A stretch of DNA of 64,000 nucleotides, taken from contig NZ_CP031013.1 in assembly GCF_003711205.1 (NCBI RefSeq), positions 3,948,501 to 4,012,500 on the forward strand, read 5' to 3'. Of this stretch, positions 29,301 through 36,923 are shown one piece after another. The position numbers were made by a program, and so were the translations under genes. Under the pieces are notes generated by a model that saw only the letters and a program-made list of their open reading frames with translations, ran no database searches and was not told where the DNA came from. The stretch comes from Polaromonas sp. SP1 (GTDB taxonomy: Bacteria > Pseudomonadota > Gammaproteobacteria > Burkholderiales > Burkholderiaceae_C). Position 1 is the first letter of the stretch. The number at the start of each line of letters is the position of its first letter.

Positions 29301-32300
29301 GTGATGAGGCTGAGGTCATAAGAAGAAGGCAAAGAGCCCGCCAGGTTGGCAACGCCGGAGCCTTTGAGCGTGACGGTGGCCGCGCCCGTTGCAGCCAGGC
29401 TGCCGCCGCCCAGCAAGAGCGCTGTCGCCCCGGTGGCGGCGGGGGCGGCCACCGTCCCTGTGGCCGTCACATTGCCGGCCGACGTGGCACTGCCGTTGAG
29501 CGAAGCACCGGCCAGGCTGGTGGAAGCGTACGACGAGTTCACCGTGCCCGTGATGTCCAGGCCGCCTGACCCGGCGATGATTTGGGATGAAGCACCGGTC
29601 AACAAGCCGGTGCCGGCGCTGCCGGCGGGCGCGCCGCCCGTGGTGGCGGTGCCGGTGAGCGTGACCTTGCCGGCCGCGCCGGTTTCCACACGGCCGTCCA
29701 CCGACAGGCCGGTGCCGCCGTAATGCTGGGCGTTGTTCATGGTGCCCGAGAGCGCCACGTTGCCGCCCGTGCTGAACACGGTGGCGCCATTGGCGAGCTC
29801 TCCGCCCATGCTGGCGGGGCCGGTATACGGGTCGGGCGTCATGATCTGGTCGCCGGTGACGGTGCCCGTCAGCGTGACGCTGCCGGCGCCCGTGATGGTG
29901 GATCCCGTGCCCACACGGAAGCCGCGCTCCACCTGGCCGCCCCTGCCCGTCCCGCCGGCGCTGCCCGTGATGGTGATGGCACCTGTGCCGCCGGTGATGT
30001 TGGAATTGGTGATGGCCACGCCGGCGGCCGAACCGCCCGTGGCACTGGCGCCGCCGCTGGTCAGGCTGCCGCTGAGGCTGATGGTGCCTGCGCCGGTGGT
30101 GCTGACGGTCGATTGCGTGGCGCCGTTGTTCACGATCTCCAGCGAATGCGCGTCGCTGGCACCTGCCGCGCTCAGCGTGAGACTGCCTCCCGCCGCGCTG
30201 ACCTTGCTGCCCAGCACCTGGATGGCGCCGTTGGACGCCGTCAGGCTGACATCGGCGCCGGCTGCCTGGTTCTGGATGCCGTCACCCATGCCCAGGTTGG
30301 TGACCACCACCTTGCCCGTGCCGGTGTGCGCCAGCAAAAGATGGCCGGTACTGGTATTGATGGCGCTCAGGCGCGCCGCATCGACCGACGCCGCGCCGCC
30401 AAGGTCGTTGCCTATGCCCGATGCGGCGGAGAGTTTCACATCGCCCGCGCGCAGCGTGGCGCCGTTTTGCACCGTGATGGCGCCGCCCGCCGTGACGCTC
30501 AGGCTGGTCAGCGCAGTGGTGCCGCCCACCGCGCCGGCGAAGGTGGTGTTGCCGAAGCTGTTGGTGCTCAGCGTGTTCGCGCCGTTGACCGTGCTTTCAA
30601 ATCTGATGGTGCCGCCGGTGCTGACCAGGTTGGCGGGGCCGATGACGTTCACCGCGCTGTTGAAGGTCTGCGCCCCTCCCGTCTGCAGCGTGCCGCCCAG
30701 CCTGTTGATGCCGCCGCCCGCCGTCAGCGAGAGGCCGCCGCTGAAGTTTTGCAGGCCCACCAGGTCTATGGCTCCGACATCCCTGATCAGCGTGAGCGTT
30801 CCCATATAGCTGGGCGCCGTGGGAAAAGCGAAACCTGTGCCGTAACGGAAGGCCATGTCTTTCACGTTGCCGCTGCCATTGACCGTGACGCCGCCGAGAA
30901 AGGTGTTGGCCGACGTGCCCATCAAGACGTCTTTATTGAAGCCGTTGATCGTGAAGGTGGAGGCGCCCGTTACGTTCAACGTGTCGGACTGCGAGATCGA
31001 GCCCGAGCTGGAGATGGCTGTCAGACTGCCGCCCACGGTGGACGCGCCAAGCTTCAGGTCGTCGACGTCCCGGATGGTCACGGCGTTGTTGCCCGTATTG
31101 CTGAGCGCGACCGCGCCGGTGAAGTTGTTGCCGGTGTTGCTCAGGTTGATGGCGCTGGCGCCGCCGTTGATGGTGACCGCACCCGCGCCGGCCGCCTGCG
31201 TGATCGCACCGGTCTGGGTGATGTTGTTGCCGGTGATATTGAGCGTGCCGCTGCCCAGCGACAACGTGCCCAGGGTCAGGGGGTTGCCAACGGCGTTAAG
31301 GGTGACGTTGTTCAAACCGAGATTGGTGACGCTGACCGCGCCGGTGAAGTTGTTGCCGCCGCCGCCCAGATTCACGACGCCCGCGCCCGCATTGACGCTG
31401 GTGGCACCGCCCACCGTCAATGCGCCGCCCGTTTGCTGGATGCCCATATTGGAGGAGAGTGTCAGGTTGCCGGTCGCTGTGAGGTCTGAGTTGATGCTCA
31501 TGCCGTTTGTCGCGGTCAGGCTGAGGTTGTTGGCATTCAAGGCACCGCCAAGCGAGAGCGCGCTGCCCGACAAAGTCAGGTTTCCGGCGCCGGTGTTCAC
31601 CGCACCATTGAGCATCAGCACACCGCTGCCGGCCCCCAGGCTGACGTTCTGGTTGACGCCCACCAGGTTCAGGGAATTGATGTTGAAGAGGCCGCCGTTC
31701 GAGGAGGAGACATTCACGTCCCTGGCGGCTGTGATGAAGGCATTGCTGACCGCCCTGTCGCTCGTGAAGTCGATCTGGCCGCCGCCGCCCGTTCCCAGGG
31801 CGGTCAGGTTGAGCGTGCCGATGGCGTTGCTGCTGCTGTTCAGGCGCATGCTGCCGTTGCCTGTGTTGCCCGAGGAAGCGGTGAAGCTGCCACCGGGCGA
31901 GGTCATGACGGCGATCAGGGCGGAGCCGGGGTCGCTTCCCCGGATGTTCGTGCCCGCAAACAGGTCGAAGGAGCCGGCGTTCCAGGTAATGCCGCTGTTC
32001 GTGACCAACTCACCGGCGGTCGCTTTCATCTTCAAACTGCCTGCGTGGATTTGCCCCAGGCCGTCGATGCTGCCGATACTGCCGCCGGCGGTCAGGTCCA
32101 TCGCGCCGCCGTTCAGGTTCAGGGTTCCCCCGCCGGTAATGTCGCCGCCGGCGTTGGCCGTCATCGCCAGAGCGCCCGAAGTGCTGGTGATATTGCCGGT
32201 GAACACCATGTTGCGCCCGGCGTTGAGCGTCAAACCTGCCGCGCCCCCGCCGTTTTTACCCATGCTCGCGTTGACGTTGATGTCGCGCTCGGCGGTCAGC

Positions 32301-33625
32301 GTCAGGGTGTTGCTGTCCGTCCGGTTGATGGCCTGGTCGACGTGGATATCGCCATTCCCGCCCGCCGTCCCCTGGGTGACGGTGGAGATTTCCACGTCGG
32401 TCCCCAGCAGCTGGGTGGCGAGGGTCGTGGCAGATATGTTGCCCGCAGCGGAGATGGTGAAGTCGTTGGGGTCGATCAGCCATTTGCCGGTGCGGCCACC
32501 GCCGCCTGCCGCAGCCAGCGTGGTGATCCTGGCGTCACTGCCGACCTTGACATGCCCAGCGCTGGTTTCGATAAAGCCGCCGTTGCCGCCCATGCCGTCG
32601 GTGTTAGGTGCTGAGGCATCCAGCGTGCCGCCCACATTGACGGTGCCCGTTTCCATGTCGCCCATCAGCATGATGCGGCCGGCCCTGTTCTGTATCGTCT
32701 TCGCCTCAATCACACCGGTGTTGTTGACCGTGGCGGTGGTCAGGCTGTCCATGGCCTTGGCCGAGAGCAGCACCTGCCCGCCGTTGGCCTGGATGAGTTG
32801 CCTGTTCTCGGCCAGCGCGTTGATGGCGCCCTGGTCGATGCTGTAGCCCAGCAGGCTGCCGTTGTCGATGTTCAGCGTGACCTTGTTGCCGGCGGCGAGG
32901 AGTGCCGTGCCCAGGCTGGCCGTCATCACGCCTTCGTTGCGCACTTCAGGCGCCAGCAGCGCCAGGTAGCCGCCAGGCGCGGCATTGAGCGTGCCCTGGT
33001 TGACCACCGAGCCACCCGAGCCGGTGAACACATGGTTGCCGGCCATGAAGTCGGCATTGCTCATGCTGAGCGTTGAGGCCACCAGGCCGCCGACATTGAC
33101 CTGCGAGCCCGCGCCAAACAGCACGCCATTCGGGTTGAGGATGAAGACCTGCCCATTGGCTGTCAGGCTGCCCAGCAGTTCACTCGGGCTGCTGCCGGTG
33201 ATGCGGTTCAACGCGATGGCCGCAGCATTGGGCTGGTTGAAGATCAGCGCCTCCTGCGCTGCCGTCGACAAGCTGGTCCAGTCGATCGCCACGCGCTGGC
33301 TGCCCTGGGTAATGGTGGTGGTGTTGCCCACCGTCGCAATGCCTGCGGCGCCAGCGGTCACGGACGCGTTAGCCGCATCGGCGGCTCGTGCTTCGTGGGT
33401 GAGCACGGCCAGCGATGTGAGAAGCACCAGCACCGCCCGGCACGCGGTGTTGAGCGTAAAGCCTGTTGCGCCTCCCTGCGCCTGCACGGCATCCCGCTGC
33501 ACGCTACTGCGCGAAGAGCCGCCCTTGCCGCACCCTTTGGCGTTTTCGGCCACTGCCACCCACACACTGAGTGCTGCGTTCCAGACAAGACGGTAAATGC
33601 GGTTCATGCTGGCGTGGCTCTTCAT
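26354..33625 (-). CDS. TpsA exoprotein A: FHA-type haemagglutinin-like adhesin
   Basis: A 2423-residue secreted protein. An ESPR-type extended signal (NRIYRLVWNAALSVWVAVAENAKG) and a hydrophobic segment end near residue 82 (EARA|ADA). The TPS secretion domain follows to about 350, with NPNGVLFG at 164-171. The very long middle is beta-helix-like, Gly/Ala/Thr/Asn-rich and has no Cys. Near the C-terminus are an MBG-type domain (TKVYGAADPTLTYTV) and a YDG-type domain (NKTYDGNATATLGN), then a polyglycine tract (SGGGGGGGSGGG) and an Ala/Glu tail. Upstream in-frame codons from 33790 are rejected because the ESPR begins at the chosen ATG. It is presumably exported by the TpsB and probably acts as an adhesin; TpsA-D is a close paralogue. 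Confidence 0.92.
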   Translation of the reverse strand: MKSHASMNRIYRLVWNAALSVWVAVAENAKGCGKGGSSRSSVQRDAVQAQGGATGFTLNTACRAVLVLLTSLAVLTHEARAADAANASVTAGAAGIATVGNTTTITQGSQRVAIDWTSLSTAAQEALIFNQPNAAAIALNRITGSSPSELLGSLTANGQVFILNPNGVLFGAGSQVNVGGLVASTLSMSNADFMAGNHVFTGSGGSVVNQGTLNAAPGGYLALLAPEVRNEGVMTASLGTALLAAGNKVTLNIDNGSLLGYSIDQGAINALAENRQLIQANGGQVLLSAKAMDSLTTATVNNTGVIEAKTIQNRAGRIMLMGDMETGTVNVGGTLDASAPNTDGMGGNGGFIETSAGHVKVGSDARITTLAAAGGGGRTGKWLIDPNDFTISAAGNISATTLATQLLGTDVEISTVTQGTAGGNGDIHVDQAINRTDSNTLTLTAERDINVNASMGKNGGGAAGLTLNAGRNMVFTGNITSTSGALAMTANAGGDITGGGTLNLNGGAMDLTAGGSIGSIDGLGQIHAGSLKMKATAGELVTNSGITWNAGSFDLFAGTNIRGSDPGSALIAVMTSPGGSFTASSGNTGNGSMRLNSSSNAIGTLNLTALGTGGGGQIDFTSDRAVSNAFITAARDVNVSSSNGGLFNINSLNLVGVNQNVSLGAGSGVLMLNGAVNTGAGNLTLSGSALSLGGALNANNLSLTATNGMSINSDLTATGNLTLSSNMGIQQTGGALTVGGATSVNAGAGVVNLGGGGNNFTGAVSVTNLGLNNVTLNAVGNPLTLGTLSLGSGTLNITGNNITQTGAITQAAGAGAVTINGGASAINLSNTGNNFTGAVALSNTGNNAVTIRDVDDLKLGASTVGGSLTAISSSGSISQSDTLNVTGASTFTINGFNKDVLMGTSANTFLGGVTVNGSGNVKDMAFRYGTGFAFPTAPSYMGTLTLIRDVGAIDLVGLQNFSGGLSLTAGGGINRLGGTLQTGGAQTFNSAVNVIGPANLVSTGGTIRFESTVNGANTLSTNSFGNTTFAGAVGGTTALTSLSVTAGGAITVQNGATLRAGDVKLSAASGIGNDLGGAASVDAARLSAINTSTGHLLLAHTGTGKVVVTNLGMGDGIQNQAAGADVSLTASNGAIQVLGSKVSAAGGSLTLSAAGASDAHSLEIVNNGATQSTVSTTGAGTISLSGSLTSGGASATGGSAAGVAITNSNITGGTGAITITGSAGGTGRGGQVERGFRVGTGSTITGAGSVTLTGTVTGDQIMTPDPYTGPASMGGELANGATVFSTGGNVALSGTMNNAQHYGGTGLSVDGRVETGAAGKVTLTGTATTGGAPAGSAGTGLLTGASSQIIAGSGGLDITGTVNSSYASTSLAGASLNGSATSAGNVTATGTVAAPAATGATALLLGGGSLAATGAATVTLKGSGVANLAGSLPSSYDLSLITGTAVSTAGGQVNLTGNRMQIDGTVNSGAGVTAITANDDNWKITLAGGLSNSEQVGLNLSNSELNNITASVLRLGSSAANGGIEIGNTGGAVNMTSTQSLSLLNSASIGNILQTAGFKVANLNAEARTVTLSNPNNQFSQVSGRAYGGNFSLRSNSALSVGTVDGTAGIHGAGAVVLTTTGGALSQTQAIVANVFQAATFGGMTLDHAGNQIQTFANFNNGTSGDIVIRNSVDATFIGSIANNGAGSGRIDIGNTGAITLGATADFSSANASGGGAAATAAVSVVATGGISTVAGSKITNAAGGSVYLEAGNGNIGTTPGDAVTLSTSGSVTAVASGGASQVNLALAGGASVENISAPGAVSVTAAAGNLSVKTVAGSAVTLGAAAGAILDANGAANNITAATLNATAANGITLGTNVSGLQTLTTTGATGDISIAAANAINTGNFSITTNAGAAQTVSLSSAAGITVGSAFGNTQDKLKLSTTAGNIAINGALMASELTLNTAGTSTQTAAITATGLELLGTGTHTLNNAGNAVTTLAGNTGNAEYSQAGALTIGTVNTAGLTASGKVLVRATGAAGDITLNNTVTSGSAASDSLVLAAGRNFINNAGATPLNPGAGRFLVYSTDPTANTFGGFASTGNAFSRTYAANAPTDASMTSITGNRMVYSVTPVINITGDNQTKVYGAADPTLTYTVGSGLVAGDTAGTVLSGLLAAPTGAAASAGTHAITQGALAAALGYGVSYTNGTLTVDKATVSVTGVAANNKTYDGNATATLGNIGTLTGLAYGELLALSATGASFSDASAANGKTVTASYSVADGTGLASNYQLAAAPVTTTANIDKANLSITANNDSRTAGGAAYTGGNGVSFSGFVNGETAAVLGGALAYGGSAQGATAAGNYAITAGGYTAGNYALNYVDGVLTINPVPVAPAGQGSGAPVSDAYLSALYNVANSGGGGGGGSGGGADPSDALRAAAAEAGNTGEE
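32758..33286 (-). repeat. 529-bp tract nearly identical to 59905-60433
   Basis: Within the secretion-domain coding region, this tract matches the same region of TpsA-E with a single difference in the lines I compared (T at 33161 versus C at 60308). Identity falls off sharply on both sides. Such a sharply bounded tract is typical of gene conversion. Confidence 0.85.
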
Positions 33626-33726
33626 GGCGGACTTTCTCGAAAGGCCGGCAGGTGACGCGAAGGTCTTGAGGTGCGCCGGCAGACAGGGAAAACGCGCGGC
33701 GGCGCTCAACGGCGTTGCGGCGCAGA

Positions 33727-33745
33727 GAAGCCACGTATTGGCTTC
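33727..33745. promoter_or_regulatory. GAAGCCA-type dyad before TpsA-A
   Basis: GAAGCCA and TGGCTTC form perfect seven-base arms around CGTAT. The centre is 111 bp from the TpsA-A start. The inner CCA...TGG matches the next site upstream, suggesting a tandem operator. Confidence 0.5.
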
Positions 33746-33795
33746 CAGGTTGCCAATAGTATGGACGGACTGAGGCGCTGCCGATGTCAACCACG

Positions 33796-33815
33796 TGTAG
33801 CCACTATTGGCTACA
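33796..33815. promoter_or_regulatory. TGTAGC-type dyad before TpsA-A
   Basis: TGTAGCCA and TGGCTACA flank CTAT, a perfect eight-base-arm inverted repeat. The centre is 180 bp from the TpsA-A start. It shares TGTAGC-N8-GCTACA with 56336. The remaining 33626-33885 gap contains no gene. Confidence 0.6.
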
Positions 33816-33885
33816 CAATCCTCAAGATTTCGCTGGACAAAGGCGTGGACCTCGGCTAAATCAACTCTGCCGGCACCAAAAATTC

Positions 33886-36480
33886 CTAGCGGCCGCCTTC
33901 GTCCGCAGCCTCTGCCGCCGCGGCGGACAAGGCGCCTGCCAGGGCGTCCGCGCCAGGGCGGGCTTGTGCATTCGCCGCACGGGCCACGCCGGCCAGGTAC
34001 ACCATGGCGCTGCGGTAGGCCTCGTCGGCCAGGAAATCGCTGCCGGAACCGGTGGGCCTGATCGTCAGCGTGCCGCCCGTGATGTCATACCCCTCCTGGG
34101 TTGACCAGGCGTTGTAGATGCCCGGGTTGGCGCCACTGGCCGCCGTGACGCCGGCCGCACCGGCGCCCGACTGCTGCGCGCCGTTGAACACCACGCTGGT
34201 GTCGGGCAATGTGACCGGCAGGAGGAAGCTGCGCAACAGCGGGCCGGTCTGCCCCTCGTAAATGCGCCAGACCACCGTGGTGCCGCCTTGCGTGGCCATG
34301 TCCCAGCCGGCGAAGGTGGCCGCCTGCATCATCTGGGCGCTGGTTCTGCCGGTGCCGCCGGCGCTGGTCGCCTGGCCCGAAGTGGTGATGTTCCAGTAGC
34401 TGTTGCTGGTGGATGCCGTTCCGATCTGTTCGCCCACAAGGCCACCCGCCGCGCCCGTGGCCGTGACAAGGCCCGTGCTGTAAGCACGCGTGATGGTGCC
34501 GTCAATCGAGGTGCCGACGAGCCCGCCCACCTTGTCCGCCCCCGTCACGGCGCCGGTGGCGTACGAGTCGGTGATGCCGCCATCGCTGAGTTCACCCACC
34601 AGGCCGCCCACTTCGTCGTTGCCGGTGACGGATGCCGTGCTGTAGATATTGGTGAAGGTGGTGCAGCAACCCTGCCCTGCAATGGCGCCCACAAAGTCGG
34701 CGCCGGTGATGCTGCCGCCCACCAGACCGAGGTTGCGGATACTGGTGCTTTGCGTCAGGCCGAAGAGGCCGACGAAGTTGTCGCCCGGCCGGTTGATAAA
34801 GAGGTTGGTGATCTTGTGGTTGAGGCCGTCGAAGCGGCCCTCAAAAATACCCGGCGCGCCTACGCCGCCCAGGGTGTCAAAGCCCGCGCCTGCGTTCCAG
34901 TTCACCGTGTCGCTGGCGTCGATGTCGGCGCCCAGCACGTAGTTCAGCGCCGGGGCGCCGTTGATGCCTTGCAGGTCGGTGCCGGTGGTGCTGCCCGCCG
35001 CGCCCAGGCTGGTGATGACCTTGTAGGGGTCGGTCGCGCCGTCACTGCCCAGCCGGGTGCTGAAGTTGTCGCCGGCCCGCAGGTTGACGGGGGCGCGCAC
35101 GTTGTAGGTCGCCGTGTTGCCCGCGTTGACGGCGCCCAGCCCGTACTCCAGCGCCAGCTTGCCGTTGGCGTGCTGCGAGGTGATGGACGCGTTGATGTTG
35201 ATATTGCGCCAGGCGCTCAGGGTCAGCGTGGTGCCGGCGTTCCAGGTCACAGCCGAGTTGACGTGAATGTCGCCGTTCTCGGTGCCGGCCCCATTGTTGG
35301 TAGCCAGCGCGACATTGCCCAGGTTGAGGTTGGTGGCCAGTGTGGTGGCGCCTATGCCGCTGCCGGTCAAGCCGCCGCTGCCTGCGGCGATGGTGAAGTC
35401 GGTCGGGTCGATCAGCCAGGTGCCGTGCTTGCCACTATTGGCCAATGTGGTGACTTTGGCGCCATCGGCCACCTTCACATGGGCCGCGCTGGTCTCCATA
35501 AAACCGCCGTCGCCACCATCCGGTGCGGACGCATCCAGCGTGCCCGCCACATTGATAGTGCCCGTCTCCATATCGCCCATCAGCAGGATGCGGCCGGCCT
35601 TGTTCTGGATCGTCTTCGCTTCAATCACGCCGCTGTTGTTGACCGTGGCGGTGGTCAGCTTGTCCATGGCCTTGGCCGAAAGCAGCACTTGCCCGCCGTT
35701 GGCCTGGATCAGGAGCTTGTTTTCGGCCAGTGCGTTGATGGCACCCTGGTCGATGCTGTAGCCCAGCAGGCTGCCGTTGTCGAGGTTCAGCGTGACCTTG
35801 TTGCCGGCGGCGAGGAGTGCAGTCCCCAGGCTGGCGGTCATCACGCCCTCGTTGCGCACCTCCGGCGCCAGCAGCGCGAGGTAACCGCCGGGGCTTGCGT
35901 TCAGCGCACCCTGGTTGACCACCGGGCCCGAACCGCCCGAACCGGTGAACACATGGTTGCCGGCCATGAAGTCGGCATTGCTCATGCTGAGCGTTGAGGC
36001 CACCAGTCCGCCGACATTGACCTGCGAGCCCCCGCCAAAGAGCACACCGTTCGGGTTGAGGATAAATACTTGCCCATTGGCTGTCAGGCTGCCCAGCAGT
36101 TCACTCGGGCTGCTGCCGGTGATGCGGTTCAGCGCAATGGCCTGGGCATTCGGCTGGGTAAAGATCAGCGCCTCGTTGGCCGCGGTGGACAAACTCGTCC
36201 AGTCAATCGCCACGCGCTGGCTGCTTTGATTGATCGTGGTGGTATTGCCCGCCGTTGCAATACTGGCTGCGCCCGCAGAGACGGAGGCATTGGCGGCATC
36301 CGCAGCCCAGGCTTGCGGGGCGCCCACCATCAGCAAGGCGGCATTGAGTATGAAAGCGCCTGCTACGCCGGCGCCGGCGCGCCCCCCGCCCCTGGCGTTT
36401 TCAGCCACGGCCACCCAAAGGCTTGCTGCGGCGTTCCAGACGAGGCGGTAAATGCGGTTGATGCTGGCGTGGCTGTTCAT
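33886..36480 (-). CDS. TpsA exoprotein B: short FHA-type protein with GLUG repeats
   Basis: The smallest exoprotein of the locus, 864 residues. It starts MNSHASINRIYRLVWN. Because residue 7 is Ile here, translation cannot start at that position, which supports the six-residue extension in all five paralogues. The signal ends near AWA (59). The TPS domain shows NPNGVLFGGG; a shorter beta-helix follows, then GLUG-type repeats (GLFGLTQSTSIRNLGLVGGSI, VGGLVGELSDGGITDSYATG, VGGLVGTSIDGTITRAYSTG), and an alanine-rich tail. A Cys-Cys pair (GQGCCTTF) lies in the GLUG part. It is a likely TpsB substrate; the function of the passenger is unknown. Confidence 0.9.
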   Translation of the reverse strand: MNSHASINRIYRLVWNAAASLWVAVAENARGGGRAGAGVAGAFILNAALLMVGAPQAWAADAANASVSAGAASIATAGNTTTINQSSQRVAIDWTSLSTAANEALIFTQPNAQAIALNRITGSSPSELLGSLTANGQVFILNPNGVLFGGGSQVNVGGLVASTLSMSNADFMAGNHVFTGSGGSGPVVNQGALNASPGGYLALLAPEVRNEGVMTASLGTALLAAGNKVTLNLDNGSLLGYSIDQGAINALAENKLLIQANGGQVLLSAKAMDKLTTATVNNSGVIEAKTIQNKAGRILLMGDMETGTINVAGTLDASAPDGGDGGFMETSAAHVKVADGAKVTTLANSGKHGTWLIDPTDFTIAAGSGGLTGSGIGATTLATNLNLGNVALATNNGAGTENGDIHVNSAVTWNAGTTLTLSAWRNININASITSQHANGKLALEYGLGAVNAGNTATYNVRAPVNLRAGDNFSTRLGSDGATDPYKVITSLGAAGSTTGTDLQGINGAPALNYVLGADIDASDTVNWNAGAGFDTLGGVGAPGIFEGRFDGLNHKITNLFINRPGDNFVGLFGLTQSTSIRNLGLVGGSITGADFVGAIAGQGCCTTFTNIYSTASVTGNDEVGGLVGELSDGGITDSYATGAVTGADKVGGLVGTSIDGTITRAYSTGLVTATGAAGGLVGEQIGTASTSNSYWNITTSGQATSAGGTGRTSAQMMQAATFAGWDMATQGGTTVVWRIYEGQTGPLLRSFLLPVTLPDTSVVFNGAQQSGAGAAGVTAASGANPGIYNAWSTQEGYDITGGTLTIRPTGSGSDFLADEAYRSAMVYLAGVARAANAQARPGADALAGALSAAAAEAADEGGR

Positions 36481-36590
36481 GATGCGCCTTTTGGGACAGA
36501 CAGGACGATTGCAAGATCCCAAAAGATCTCCTTTCTCCTGCCGGCGATGGTATGCCAGTTAAAGCGCCACGCCCATGCCCATGCCCCGCA

Positions 36591-36606
36591 CATTACAAAT
36601 GCAATG
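36591..36606. promoter_or_regulatory. Inverted-repeat site before TpsA-B
   Basis: CATT and AATG flank ACAAATGC, with the inner C and G also pairing. The centre is about 118 bp from the TpsA-B start, and the core ACAAATGC is the same as in the site at 23271. The outer arms differ from the other sites. Confidence 0.4.
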
Positions 36607-36651
36607 CAGCCCCGCCTGATCGCCCTGCCGTGCAGACGGGAATTGGCGTGA

Positions 36652-36705
36652 TTTTGCTATTTTTTTTATAGCTAACTGTCCATACAAGTATTGGGCTACA
36701 GCCTC
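36652..36705 (+). repeat. Dispersed intergenic repeat, TTTGCTAT family (copy 3)
   Basis: TTTTGCTATTTTTTTTATAGC followed by TATTGGGCTACAGCCTC. It lies in the 443-bp gap between TpsA-B and TpsA-C, which also holds two tandem GGCTACACG-type repeats and no gene. Confidence 0.7.
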
Positions 36706-36770
36706 TTTCTACTAAAACCAGGCGATGGCGGCGTCCGTCAAGCAAGCAGGGCGCCGTGGAACCGGTTTCG

Positions 36771-36840
36771 CCGGGCCACAGGCACCGTCCCCTGCAAGGG
36801 GAAAAGGGCTACACGAAGTGAGCCCGATAGGGGTGTGCCG
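36771..36840 (+). repeat. GGCTACACG-type intergenic repeat, tandem copy 1
   Basis: CCGTCCCCTGCAAGGGG, then GGGCTACACGAAGTGAGCCC, then GATAGGGGTGTGCCG. It closely matches the inverted copy at 26126. Confidence 0.65.
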
Positions 36841-36845
36841 ATTTT

Positions 36846-36923
36846 TCGGCTTCGCCAGACCGCAGGCACCGCCCCCTTGAGGGGGGAACGGGCTACACGA
36901 AGTGAGCCCGGACGGGGGGGAGC
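36846..36923 (+). repeat. GGCTACACG-type intergenic repeat, tandem copy 2
   Basis: CCGCCCCCTTGAGGGGGG hairpin, then CGGGCTACACGAAGTGAGCCCG and GGACGGGGG. It ends at the TpsA-C stop codon, just as the copy at 26289 ends at the TpsA-A stop codon. Confidence 0.65.

Noticed and set aside
36488-36525. CTTTTGGGA ... TCCCAAAAG inverted repeat just before the TpsA-B start as a TGTCCC-type site
   Set aside because: The arms are separated by 20 bases and sit within 50 bp of the start codon, unlike the 20-bp compact dyads; noted only as a possible leader hairpin.
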